A stretch of 64,000 nt of DNA from contig JAZKJV010005539.1 of NCBI GenBank assembly GCA_037367405.1, positions 62,001-126,000 of the forward strand, written 5' to 3'. Positions 1 through 9,896 of the stretch are shown here, one piece after another. The DNA is from Ottelia alismoides (lineage: Eukaryota > Streptophyta > Magnoliopsida > Alismatales > Hydrocharitaceae). Within the stretch, counting starts at the first letter, position 1; the number at the start of each line of letters is the position of its first letter. Made by a program: the position numbers and the translations under genes. The notes beneath the pieces were generated by a model that was given only the letters and a program-made list of their open reading frames with translations, was not told the DNA's origin and ran no database searches.

Positions 1-2
1 AA

Positions 3-1676
3 GAAGAGCCACCACAGCCCAAGCCCACACTCAAGGAGACATACAACCCAGGAGCAGGGCGCATCACTGAGTGGATTCAAATTCCACGTATGCACGCCCA
101 CTTCGAGCTAAAGCCGCAATTTCTGTCACTGCTTCCCACTTTTCATGGGAACACCACTGAAGAACCATATATTTTTCTCAAGAAGTTTGGCCGCATCTGT
201 TCCACTGCTCACTACCCAGGAGTCCCCCTAGATGTGGTTATGATGACTGCGTTCCCTTTCAGCCTTCAAGACAAGGCCCTTTACTGGGTCGACCATCTCG
301 GGAAGGTCGTTACCACCTGGGAGGAATTGAAATATGCTTTCCTCCATAAATTCTATCCTCTTGGGAGATTAAACCAGATGCGTACCCGGATCTCCATTTT
401 CTGCCAGCAGCTCCACGAGACGATCCATGAAGCGTGGGAGAGATTCAAAGATCTCCAGGAAAAGTGCCCCCACCACGAAATACCAAAGACCAGTCTCGTA
501 CAACACTTCTTTGGGGGGCTATCATTTGAGAGCCAAAAGCTCGTGGATGCAGCTTGCGGCGGATCGCATTTCAACAAGGATGAGGACGTTGTATGGAATG
601 TCTTCGAAGAAATGGCTGAGGGAGAAGCAGCCCAATCCTCGTCCAGAATCTACATGAAGCCACCGACCGCCATCAGCAAGCCAGTTAACATGGCTTCTCA
701 CAGTGAAGACAAGGATGAGAGCTCCAATCTGAGTATCATCGGGAGCCACTTGTCCAAAGTGGACATCATTGAGAAGAGGTCGCAGGACCTCGAAAAGCTG
801 GCAGTCATAGAGAAGAGGACCCAAGGTCTGGAGAAGCTCGACCAGATCTACCAGCAGCTGGAGCAGCTCGTCAGAGCATTGAATGCAAACATGTGCAACA
901 CTGTGTCTACCTCTGCAGAGCCGAACGCTGAGAAGAAGGAGCCTACAATGCAGCAAAACCCTCAACCGACTCCACCGCAGCCCCAGCCTGTCCAGCACGT
1001 GTACTACGTGCAGGTTCCGGAGCAGCCACCGCAGCCTCAGACGCAGATGGTTGTATACCAACCCGAGCACCAGCCCACATACTCCGAGCAGTTCTCTCCA
1101 CCCCCGCCGCTGATCCAGGAGATCAATGGCGTCTGGAACAATGAAGCGCAGCTGACCCGTCCTCAGGGACACACTCAGGATCAGAACATGGGCAACAAGC
1201 CCTTCCATCAGCAACAGCAGGGTGGGAGACCCTTCCAGCAGCCTTACCAGTACCAGCCCCCCTCACACGGGAACACTTGGAGGCAGAATTACCAACATGG
1301 TCCTCAGCAGTCCGGATATCGAGGACAGGGATATCACCAACAGCCGGCTGCCCAATACAATCAGCACAACTCACAGTACTCCTCTAACTCCCCTCCTCAG
1401 CACCAATTTTCCCAAAGCTACCAGTCGCAATCTCAGCCGCCATACCAGCATTCTCGACCCCAGCAGGGGGAATCCTCTGAGATTGTGTCGGTCAATCCAG
1501 ACCTGGCTTGTTTGGAGCAATTGATTAAGAACATGGCTGAGATGAACCAGAAGATCGATGACCTGACGGCAGCCAAAACCGTCATACCAGCCCAGGTCGA
1601 AGCTAACCCTAACAATTTCCGACGCAAGGAGCAGGTAGCCGGCAGTGTCCAACCCGAATCAGGTGAAATTAATTAA
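3..1676 (+). CDS. E1 gag polyprotein (5' partial)
   Basis: Open reading frame running in from the left edge (frame open from base 3; ATG at 90 is internal). Gag forms the virus-like particle in the cytoplasm. The Retrotrans_gag capsid domain spans about residues 30-195, with the family pattern FELKP, AFPFSL, AWERFKDL, CPHHEI and ACGGSHF. A helical segment follows with a short internal duplication (IEKRSQDLEKL, then IEKRTQGLEKL; about 765-840), suited to a coiled coil. After that comes a long Pro/Gln/Tyr-rich low-complexity tail and a basic end (NPNNFRRKEQ). No CCHC zinc knuckle is visible, as usual for Athila. A TAA at 1674-1676 ends it, but the same frame stays open afterwards and E4 has a sense codon there, so the stop is probably a mutation. 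Confidence 0.88.
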   Translation, partial: EEPPQPKPTLKETYNPGAGRITEWIQIPRMHAHFELKPQFLSLLPTFHGNTTEEPYIFLKKFGRICSTAHYPGVPLDVVMMTAFPFSLQDKALYWVDHLGKVVTTWEELKYAFLHKFYPLGRLNQMRTRISIFCQQLHETIHEAWERFKDLQEKCPHHEIPKTSLVQHFFGGLSFESQKLVDAACGGSHFNKDEDVVWNVFEEMAEGEAAQSSSRIYMKPPTAISKPVNMASHSEDKDESSNLSIIGSHLSKVDIIEKRSQDLEKLAVIEKRTQGLEKLDQIYQQLEQLVRALNANMCNTVSTSAEPNAEKKEPTMQQNPQPTPPQPQPVQHVYYVQVPEQPPQPQTQMVVYQPEHQPTYSEQFSPPPPLIQEINGVWNNEAQLTRPQGHTQDQNMGNKPFHQQQQGGRPFQQPYQYQPPSHGNTWRQNYQHGPQQSGYRGQGYHQQPAAQYNQHNSQYSSNSPPQHQFSQSYQSQSQPPYQHSRPQQGESSEIVSVNPDLACLEQLIKNMAEMNQKIDDLTAAKTVIPAQVEANPNNFRRKEQVAGSVQPESGEIN

Positions 1677-2191
1677 TTTTTGTCTAACGTTGTTACTCTC
1701 AGGAGCGGTAGGACACTCCAGCCATCGGCGACGGCGAAGGGAAAGCACATTGCATCTGACGGGGAATCATCAGTCCAGCCAACACTAGGGCCAGCCAGCA
1801 TTTTGGGAGCAGCACCAGCATCCAGAAAACCACAAAAAAATGAAGAAAACAGAAAAACACAAAAAGATAGCGGCAACCTTGGTGGAGATCAGCCAGCATT
1901 GGAGACGCCTGCACCCGCTTCACAGCCAGTTCCTGACAGGAGGAGCACCGCACCTGCAGTGAGTCCAACGCCTGCACCTGAAGCCGAACTGTCATTTTTG
2001 GTCCGCAAATTGTAGATGAATCCATTCCTTTTTGTCATCTACCTGTAAACAACAATATGGACACTATTTTAAATGATATTGGTGAAGAGTTTGTAAATAT
2101 TCCTTTTCCTGAAGCAATGAAAAAACACAAAAAAAATGAAAATTTTGAAAAGTTCTTTGTCTGACCCTGCTATCATAGAAATCATTCAAAT
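1677..2191 (+). pseudogene. E1 gag-protease linker, broken
   Basis: Continuation of the gag frame after the TAA, starting with a V-T-L-R-S-G-R-T block that is also recognisable in E4 at about 20500. The frame runs to a stop at 2013-2015. Similarity to E4 then resumes in another frame from about 1985 (a FGP block), so a 1-base indel lies there. Around 2105-2190 the sequence is A-rich and matches the E4 stretch at 20870-20950, again with shifted frames. In Athila this segment is a poorly conserved linker between the capsid part and protease. Nothing catalytic is expected here. Confidence 0.6.
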
Positions 2192-3343
2192 TTGGTGTTG
2201 AATATGCCATTGATGAAAGCTCTTGAGTACATGCCAGCCGTGAAGAAAGGACTTAAAGAGGCATGTACAACCAAGCGCAGGCCAACCCCCCACAATTCCA
2301 GAAGCAAAGGTGGTAAATCCAAAAAGCACATCCTCACTATGGCCACCGTCAACGCCATCAGCAACCTCCCGGATAAAAAGCCAGATATGGGAGCACCTCT
2401 TGTACGTTGCCAGATGTTCGATCAAGAGTTCGAACGAACACTCCTTGACAGCGGGTCTTCTGTTATTTTGATGCCAGCGTCACTACTCACAGAGTTCAGG
2501 CTAGGACCGCTCAAGCCTACGAAGATGATTCTGCAGTTCGCAGACAAGTCAGTAAAGCGGCCTAGGGGCCTGTTGGAGGACGTAATCGTCACGGTTCAGG
2601 GGAAGTCATTCCCGGCCGATTTTGTGGTGTTAGACATGGATGTCCCTTCTCCATTGCTCCTTACCCCGATCATACTGGGAAGACCATTTCTGCAGACATC
2701 ACACGCAGTAGTGAATTATGGGACAGGAGAAATCACTTTTGGCGTTGGGAATGAAACTATCAGAGTAGAGACCCTGTCTGAGGGAACGCCAGCTGAACCG
2801 ACATCTGCGTCGTGTGCAAGGGTGATCGAGCATGATGAAGACTGCGATTTTCTAGCAGAGATTCAAGATACCAACCTATTCCTGGATGATAATGAGATCC
2901 ATGAACTCCTCCATCCCGAGGAGGAAGTGGAGACCGCAGTCGAATTTCCTTGTATCGATCAAGATGAGGAACTTGCTGATGCGCTACAAGATACTACCGT
3001 GGGGGTGATGTGCTTTCAGAACCAAGAGCCGAAGTTTGAAGCATTTTCTGATGAAGATGACATTATCAAGGAATTTTGTCAGGATTTGAGAGAGGAAACA
3101 GATCAGAACATGGTGGACACTGAACAGTTGAACAAATCACCACCTGCACTAATAGCTGAGGTCACCACTGAAGCAGCTCAGACCCCGCCGGAGCTAAAAC
3201 CCTTGCCCTCCAATATGAAGTATGCCTTCCTTGCGGGAGAACCGAACATGTACCCGGTCATCATCAATGCACATCTGACCGAAGATCAAGAATCTCGTCT
3301 GATGGAGGTTCTTGAACGCAACCGCAAGGCGATAGGCTGGTGA
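2192..3343 (+). pseudogene. E1 aspartic protease plus acidic linker to RT
   Basis: Retropepsin domain that would cleave the Gag-Pol polyprotein. The active site D-S-G is at 2447-2455 in the context TLLDSGSSVILMP. The flap/strand pattern (LQFADKS, RPRGLLEDV, FVVLDMD) and the terminal ILGRPFL motif follow. An acidic linker (about 2830-3130) leads to the conserved FLAGEPNMYPVII block at the start of the RT region. The frame begins with non-ATG codons because it is the inside of a polyprotein, not a separate gene. It ends at TGA 3341-3343 right after AIGW, where E2 and E4 read through, so this is a nonsense mutation. Confidence 0.85.
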
Positions 3344-4320
3344 ACCTCCGATCTCCATGGGATCAATCCGTCACTCTGTTCGCATCGCATCTTTCTGGAA
3401 GAAGACTGCAGAACCTCTCGTGAACTGCAAAGAAGATTAAACCCAAATCTGCGAGAGTTGGTTATGAAAGAATTCCAGAAATGGTGTGATGCGGGATTCA
3501 TTTATCCCATCTCCGACAGCAAATGGGTGAGCCCTCTGCATGTTGTGCCCAAGAAATCAGGGATCACCATTGTGAAAAATGACAAAGGAGAGGAGATCGC
3601 AACTAGAGTACCGACTTCTTGGTGAGTGTGCGTAGACTATAGAAGACTCAACCTCGCTACCAAGAAGGATCATTTTCCGCTACCCTTCATCGACCAGATC
3701 TTGGAGAGATTGGCCGCGAAGGAATATTTCTGTTTCTTGGATGGGTACTCTGGGTATAATCAAGTTGCCATTGCTCCTGAAGATCAAGAGAAAACCACGT
3801 TCACCTGTCCTTTTGGCGCATATGCCTTCAGACGGATGCCGTTCGGGCTTTGCAACGCCCCAGCCACATTTCAGAGGTGTATGCTTGCAGTTTTTGCCGA
3901 CATGGTGGGCAGCTTTCTTGAGGTCTTTATGGATGATTTTTCGGTCTACGGGGATTCATTTGATCAATGTCTGGACTATCTAGACCGAGTCTTACGGAGG
4001 TGCTGCGAAGTAAATCTTGTGCTCTCCTAGGAGAAGAGCAATTTCATGGTGACCGAAGGAATTGTGCTGGGACACGTTGTTTCAAAACGTGGCATGGAGG
4101 TTGACCCAGCCAAGGTGGATGTAATTTCAAAACTTGAGCCACCTACAGATATCAAGCAAGTCCGGTCATTCTTAGGCCATGTCGGTTTTTACCGACGATT
4201 CATCAAAGATTTCAGCAAATTGGCCAGACCGTTGACTGAATTGCTCGGCAAGGACAATGAGTTCATTATAGACGACCGTGTGCTCCTTGCCTTTAATCAC
4301 ACCGATTTGGACTCAGCCTT
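3344..4320 (+). pseudogene. E1 reverse transcriptase, three stops
   Basis: RT copies element RNA into DNA inside the particle. The frame continues directly from the protease stop: a CSHRIFLEED block, then KWVSPLHVVPKKSG, a TGA at 3623-3625, FPLPFIDQ, YSGYNQ, RMPFGLCNAPATFQ and the catalytic FMDD at 3926-3937. A TAG at 4028-4030 replaces the Trp of the W-E-K-S motif. The thumb/connection part (SFLGHVGFYRRFI) runs to about 4280. Near 4290 about 50 bases present in E2 and E4 are missing, which shifts the frame before RNase H. The three stops and the deletion make it non-functional. Confidence 0.88.
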
Positions 4321-4724
4321 TCGAGATTATGACCGACGCATCAGATTATGCCATCGGAGCTGTACTGGGACAGAGAAAAGACAATGTACCATTTGCGATT
4401 CACTACGCTAGCCGAATGCTCGATGAAGCCCAGAGAAACTATACTGTTACTGAAAAGGAGCTGCTAGCGGTAGTCTTTGCTTTGGAAAAGTTCAGATCTT
4501 ACCTCCTTGGGTCCAAAGTAATCATTTATACGGACCATTCGACCATTCGGTATTTACAGCAGAAGAAGGACGCCAAACCACATCTCATCCGGTGGATCCT
4601 TCTCCTCCAGGAGTTTGACTTGGAAATCCGAGATAAACCTGGGGTAAAGAATGTAGTAGCCGATCATCTGTTAAGACTTCCTGAACCAGAGTCTCCTGAG
4701 CTAAACCTGCAGCCTATCACATAG
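4321..4724 (+). pseudogene. E1 RNase H domain
   Basis: RNase H removes the RNA strand during reverse transcription and leaves the polypurine primer. The sequence shows [14 protein letters not shown] (first Asp), [18 protein letters not shown] (Glu), and [11 protein letters not shown] with the Asp that is mutated in E2. It ends in the W-I-L-L-L-Q-E and VVADHL blocks typical of Ty3/gypsy. It lies in a different frame from the RT because of the deletion near 4290. TAG at 4722-4724 ends the frame where E4 has Glu. Confidence 0.85.
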
Positions 4725-6119
4725 ACCTTTCCAGATGAGTCGATTCTGTCTGTCGCCTCACTTCCTTGGTATGCGGACATTGTGAATTATCTAGTTGCCA
4801 AGAAAATCCCACAGGACTAGCCTAAGTTGAAAATAGACAGATTTTTATTTAAAATCCATTTCTACCAGTGGGAAGACCCGTATCTGTTTCATGAGGGAGC
4901 AGATTGCATCTGGAGAAGGTGCATTCCTCAGGAGGAAGTTCCAAGTGTCCTCGCTTTATGTCATGATCAAGATTCTGGAGGACATCATTCAGGCAAACGG
5001 ACGGCAGCAAAAGTTCTTCAAAGTGGCCTCTGGTGGCCTTCATTATTCAAAGATGCAGATGAGTATGTCAAATGTTGCACTAACTGTCAGAAGATGGGTG
5101 GAACCATAGGAATGAGAGATACGATGCCTCTGAAGTACATTCAGATCTCAGACGTCTTTGACGCATGGGGCATTGACTTCATGGGCCCATTCCCCAACAG
5201 TCAGGGTTATGAATATATTCTGCTTGCTGTCGATTATTTCAGTCGATGGGTGGAGGCTATTCCCGCCCGAGCCGCCGACAGTAGGACTGTCTGTCGATTC
5301 TTGAGAGATCACATCATAGCACGGTTCGGGATTCCCAAAATTCTCATATCTGACGGGGGTAGTCATTTCATAAATCGAGAGGTGAAGAAGCTGACCCAAG
5401 AATTCTGCATCGAACATCGTGTTGCTTCACCCTACCACACGCAGTCCAATGGCTTAGCTGAATGTTCAAACAGGGAGATCAAGACAATTCTACAGAAAAC
5501 TTGTGCGTCCGGATCGCAAGAACTGGTCTCAGCTGCTTGATTCTGTTCTTTGGGCTTACAGAACAGCGTACAAGTCGCCCTTGGGAATGTCTCCCTACCG
5601 CCTGGTGTATGGCAAGCCATGTCATTTGCCCGTAGAACTTATTCACAAATCTTTATGGGCTATTAATATCTGTAATTTGGACTCCAAGCAAGCAGGAAAG
5701 AACAAAAAACTAGATCTGAACAGATTACTGGAATTCAGAGATTATGCATATGATAACAGCCTGATGTACAAGGAGAAGGTCAAAACATGGCATGACAAGC
5801 ACATCCGCCACAAGTCCGTTGATCCAAGTCAGAAGGTATGGTTGTTCGATGCGAAATTAAAGATCTTCCAGGCAAATTGAAGAGCAAATGGACTGGGTCG
5901 TTTTTGGTTAGGCAGGTGCGTGACAACGGAGGTGTATTGATATCCAATCTGTCAGCTGACGCACAGCCTTTTGTAGTCAATGGACAGCTTCTGAAGCCAT
6001 ACCTTGAACATGACACATTCATGGCCGTCGTTGACTCAATTCAAGTAATCTATGAGGATGAGCTGAATATCTCGAAAGAGGCAGAGGAAGGCAAAGCACA
6101 TCAAAACATTTTTGAATGA
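4725..6119 (+). pseudogene. E1 integrase, two stops and two frameshifts
   Basis: Integrase joins the linear DNA copy to the chromosome. The N-terminal zinc-binding region (His pair around HDQDSGGHHSGKRT, Cys pair in CCTNCQKMG) covers about 4950-5095. The rve core has D in WGIDFMGPF (about 5165), D in ISDGGSHF (about 5350) and E in NREIKTIL (about 5475). The C-terminal part includes [27 protein letters not shown] and NGQLLKPYL. A further TAG lies at 4818-4820. One extra A near 5497 and one missing C near 5865 shift the frame. The last frame stops at 6117-6119. The C-terminus is clearly closer to E4 (43182-43520) than to E2. Confidence 0.88.
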
Positions 6120-6202
6120 TTTCCCTTTTCGTCTTCTCTTTCTTCTTTTCTTCTTTTCAATTTCTTTGATCTACCGAATTGATGCCATCCCTTTCATCAC
6201 TG
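6120..6202 (+). other. E1 pyrimidine-rich spacer after integrase
   Basis: A C/T-rich stretch with repeated TTCTTTTC between the integrase stop and the first hairpin. No open frame or motif is visible. E4 has a similar pyrimidine-rich spacer in the same place. Confidence 0.5.
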
Positions 6203-6720
6203 CTACACTTAGGATGTTCTTTATCCTAAGTATAAGGGGGATGCGCATCCCAAGTTGTTCATATCCAATTTCATCTCTTTTCTTCTTTTCTTCTTTTCCA
6301 TTTCTATCTTCTGTAGCTATCAAAAAGGTGCCGCCCTTGTAGACAGTTTTCCATACTTAGGACGTACTTTATCCCTAAGTATAGGGGGGTTGGCACCCCG
6401 AGTTTCTTTCATTTTCATTTCGATCCTCTCCAGTGTCTCCTCTTCTTGTCTATACTTAGGGATATTTTACCCTAAGTATAGGGGGGACAATCTGAGTACG
6501 ATCTGTTCATTCCCTCCCTTGACCCTCCCTGCGTTGTGTACATTCTGCTATACTTAGGATTATTTGATCCTAAGTATAGGGGGGACGGTCAACTTCTCAT
6601 TCGTTCATTGACTCCTTCATTAGTTATTTATTCTTTAGACTTGTCTATACTTAGTACGAGTTATGTCTTCTCTTTTCTCTCCGATCTATGAGGACATAGC
6701 TCAAGCTAAGTATAGGGGGG
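6203..6720 (+). repeat. E1 array of five PPT-like hairpins
   Basis: Five inverted repeats share the stem CTATACTTAGG / CCTAAGTATAG and are followed directly by five or six Gs: 6203-6240, 6352-6389, 6450-6486, 6548-6584 and 6645-6720. The fourth has a perfect 13-bp stem with a 6-base loop. The fifth has a long stem with an internal pyrimidine-rich loop. Each 3' arm plus G-run reads AAGTATAGGGGGG, the same core as the element's real polypurine tract at 8693-8708. The first two are also enclosed by outer complementary arms (GATGCCATCCC with GGGATGCGCATC, and GGTGCC with GGCACC), which could pair the G-run. Function is not known; see findings. Confidence 0.9.
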
Positions 6721-6759
6721 TCGTATATACTACGTATATACTTTAGCCATAACTCGTAC
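6645..6759 (+). promoter_or_regulatory. E1 alternative-pairing element around the last hairpin
   Basis: The 5' arm of the fifth hairpin contains GTACGAGTTATG (6654-6665). It can pair locally with the 3' arm (GACATAGCTC) or, perfectly over 12 bases, with CATAACTCGTAC at 6748-6759 downstream of the G-run. The two folds exclude each other. Between them lie the G-run and an alternating TATATAC/GTATATA stretch. The same three-part arrangement is in E2, E3 and E4. A regulatory role is inference. Confidence 0.55.
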
Positions 6760-6879
6760 TTTCGTATTTTCTTAATAATATAGGCTAATAATTCTTTAAA
6801 ATTCATTAAAAATCTTAATAAGAAGATGTGATTATTCCTCAAATTCTTTTTGTATATACTGATTAATAAATCAGGTGAA

Positions 6880-7560
6880 AATGTTTTTTGCAAAATGTTT
6901 GAAAAATAGTTTGAAAATACGTGTGAACATTTATTGAAAACTATTTTGAAAATATTTTATTACATGTTTTCAACCTGTGTAAAAATGTGTGGTTTGTAAA
7001 ATTTATTTTCTTTGTGTGAAATAAAATGTTTGAAAAATGATATGCAAATGGTTTGAAAAATGGTTGCAAAAATGTTTTGAAAAAACCTATATATACTGTT
7101 TTGAAAGCCTTTGCAAAATGATTTTCAAATGTGTGTACATGTTTGCAAAAATGTTTGTAAAAATTATTTTGGACTATAGTTTTCAAAAATTGTGTGAAAA
7201 GCTTGTGTCAAATAAGTTTGAGGAATACATACATATCACCAAAATCCACTATATAGATATCTATAAAATTGACCACTTACCCTGTAAATTCTTAAAATCC
7301 ACTTCTTGCATATATAAGAAGCACTCCCGTGTACATAGTTTTCACCTAGTTTTTAGCCAAAACTTTTTGTTTTCAAAAATCCCAAAAACATTTGCAAAAC
7401 TAAAATCCAAAAACATTTGAAAAACCTTTTTGAAAAATACAAAAAAATGCATCTGCATATGCATCATGATCATGTTTTCAAAAATCATAAAAAGTTCAAA
7501 ATCTTTGAAAATTGCATCACAAAAATATTTTCTGCATTGCATTGCATAGCATTCGCATTT
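6880..7560 (+). repeat. E1 degenerate TTTGAAAA / TTTGCAAAA-rich tract
   Basis: About 700 bases built from irregularly repeated motifs such as TTTGAAAA, TTTGCAAAATG and TTTTCAAAAA, with A/T runs about every ten bases. No credible gene. E2 (about 28840-29520), E3 (about 54890-55600) and E4 (about 44100-44740) have the same tract in the same place between hairpins and PPT. It could be curved or matrix-attachment DNA, but that is speculation. Confidence 0.65.
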
Positions 7561-8043
7561 TTCGGATTGAGTTTGATAGTTGAACAAGTTTAAGTAAAAT
7601 CTGGAGATTGGAGCTTGATTGGACCTTATAATCTACCTAATAACAGGAACCTTATAGGAACTGGGTTTGAGGTACTTCAGGTCTAGTTGACTTAATTCTG
7701 TGAGGATCACGAGACTTGGTTCAATGGATTCTTGACTGCCTAAGTAGAGTATTTCGAAGCACACGCATGACTCTTGTTGATAATGACCTAACTTGAACAC
7801 CTGCACCTTTCACATGGCTCAACTCAGTTGGAGTGGTGAGGGGATTGGATTTGCCGGTATGAGACGCACACAAGTGGAAACATTTGTCCTCCTCTAGGGA
7901 GGGAAGTGCACCCCAACCCGTCCAGTGATTAGGAAGTCTAAAGACAGGAGGCTGTGGGTTGCGATAAAGCTTCAAAAGAGGGATAGTCTACTGGCTCAAG
8001 AGGAAAAACTCCTTATGTAAATGTTGCTGTATATAGTATTCAA

Positions 8044-8079
<36 letters not shown>

Positions 8080-8692
8080 TCAGGCATGTACAAAAATAAA
8101 AGCCTGCAAGTATGTACAAAGTCAATAAGCAAGCTTGAGTTCCAAAGTCAAATATGTGAGCCTGCAGCAGGATGACTTGACTACACTGGTCTTGCATCCC
8201 GGGATAGGTAGCTACACTGGCTACCATCCATTCTTCTCTTCATCCCCTCCTCTTGAGCTGGTTGCCACTTGAACTTAGAAGGGAATACCCCGCTCCTCGA
8301 GGATGGAGTCATTGGATTGGGGAATCATTGGGTTGTCGTACTGGAGAAGTCAGTTTCTTTGTCATTCTAGTTGGGGAGAGCCACCATCACTTACACTGTA
8401 CAAGTCAGATTCATAGTTGTAAGCGTTTGCATATGAATTGAGATATTTTTGACCCGGCTATTGAGGAGACTTGGACAGTGTTTTGGGATTCTCAGGGACT
8501 GTTGGATTTCAAATTCAGTTTTCAATAAGGTTCCGCCGGCACTAAAATTCCAAAGGTCCTACTTAAGCTCCAAACTTTGATTTTGCAAAGACAAGTTTGA
8601 TAATCAGATAAAATCCAAGTTCTTCTTTTTCTTTTCTTTCTTTTTTTTTCTTTTGCACTTTTTGCATAAGTGTTTTCTAGGGACTAGCAAAG
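7561..8692 (+). other. E1 conserved 3' non-coding block before the PPT
   Basis: Unique-looking sequence shared almost base for base with E2 (27696-28830) and E3 (53777-54890). It occupies the place where some Athila elements carry an env-like gene. No long ATG-initiated frame with membrane segments is visible, so an intact env-like gene is absent. Two short frames recur in three copies (84 codons antisense, 62 codons sense), but both begin with TTG. A dinucleotide tract lies at about 8045-8080. Confidence 0.6.
8045..8080. repeat. (TA)n(TG)n microsatellite in E1
   Basis: Five or so TA units run into about fourteen TG units. It is absent from the matching place in E2, which has a T-rich run (about 28318-28345), so it is a copy-specific expansion. 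Confidence 0.85.
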
Positions 8693-8708
8693 GTAAAGTA
8701 TAGGGGGA
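8693..8708 (+). promoter_or_regulatory. E1 polypurine tract (PPT)
   Basis: TAAAGTATAGGGGGA ends immediately before the TGATGAATCC start of the 3' LTR. This is the expected site where RNase H leaves the primer for plus-strand synthesis. The same sequence stands before the LTR in E2 and E3, and a mutated form in E4. Confidence 0.9.
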
Positions 8709-9859
8709 TGATGAATCCACATTTCATCATCTTTATTCTATCATTTTGGCACCAAAAACCCTAGCAAATGCCTGTAAAAAAAGCATTAAAATCATCATCT
8801 TAGCATTCATACATGTGCATCTATTTAGTGTATAAAATAGTGTAATTAAAGACAAAATTATAGAATAAATAAAGAAAAAAAAGAATAAAATATTTTAAAT
8901 ATTTTATGACCCAAAACCCCGAGATCTAGGCATCTTGATAAATAGGTCGACAAGGAATAAAGTAGGGGGAGATAAGGTCAAAATACAGTGCAAAATACCT
9001 ATACTTCCTGTTCATTCTTTATTCATTTTGGGACCTATTTTTGGTTCCACTTTTTATACATCAAATAAAGAAACTTTGTACATGAAAGAGGTAGATAATT
9101 TTATAAAGAAAAATACAAAATTGAATTCACAGAAAAAGAATGTACAGATAAAAAGTTATGGTCTGAATAAGAATCCAAAATCCCAACTTCCCAGACCCGT
9201 ATCTCACAACTGACAACTCCAAATGCAGCATACTCACCTTTAATTGTATATAGGAGAAAATAAGCTATTTATTGGCTGTGGTCTCGCATTTGGCGGAGCT
9301 ACGGTTTGAAAGTTGAGTTTTGGACCCCTATTGTATACTTGTACATATTAAAATATTCAATTTATTATTTATGCATTATTTTTACATTTTTTATTTATAA
9401 TTATGTAAATATTATTTACAATGTATATGTGCATTAAAATTAGAATAAAAATGCAAAGAAAATATATAAAAATACTTGTATAAAGAACACATAGGTATAC
9501 TGCCTACACATATACCTACATAATACCTATTTATATTTTATTAAATATACAAAACATATCATAAAAATAAAATAAAAATATATTTGTGTACATAAAAGTA
9601 TTTTATAATTTTATAAAATAATAAACAAAAAATAAATAAAGTAAAAATACAAAAATAAAAATAAAATACTAAAACACATAGGTATTATACCTATTATGGG
9701 CTAAAAAGTGAACTTATAAAAATAAGCCTCATAAAAATAATTAAAAATCATAATAAAATACTACATAAAATAACGAATATTTTTCATTTTATAATTATTA
9801 TTTAATTCGACTTATTTCTATTTTTAAATGAATTAATTAAACAATAATCGGGGATTTTT

Positions 9860-9887
9860 CCTGGTTGGTCCACGTGGACCAACCAGG
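9860..9887. promoter_or_regulatory. 28-bp perfect palindrome with central G-box (E1 LTR)
   Basis: Half-site CCTGGTTGGTCCAC followed by its exact reverse complement. The centre is CCACGTGG, a G-box core bound in plants by bZIP and bHLH factors. It is identical in both E2 LTRs and both E3 LTRs, and degenerate in E4 and E5. Confidence 0.85.
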
Positions 9888-9896
9888 TTTCAGCCC

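Noticed and set aside
522..1214. Long minus-strand frame opposite E1 gag
   Set aside because: Mirror of the gag codon pattern; no similarity to a known protein and not kept in other copies.
1674..1676. Programmed stop readthrough between gag and the next segment in E1
   Set aside because: E4 has a sense codon at the same place and E2 joins the segments without a stop, so a simple nonsense mutation is more likely.
7721..7975. 84-codon antisense frame, also at 28414-28668 and 54479-54733, resembling the antisense genes of some Ty3/gypsy elements
   Set aside because: It begins with TTG in the copies checked and has no recognisable similarity. The whole block is nearly identical between copies at the DNA level, so a shared frame is not evidence of coding.
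8253..8441. 62-codon sense frame repeated in E1, E2 and E3
   Set aside because: TTG start, short, and lies in DNA that is conserved anyway; no signal or membrane segment.
6120..8692. Env-like gene expected in some Athila elements
   Set aside because: No long ATG-initiated frame or pair of membrane segments in E1, E2, E3 or E4; the region is hairpins and AT-rich non-coding sequence.
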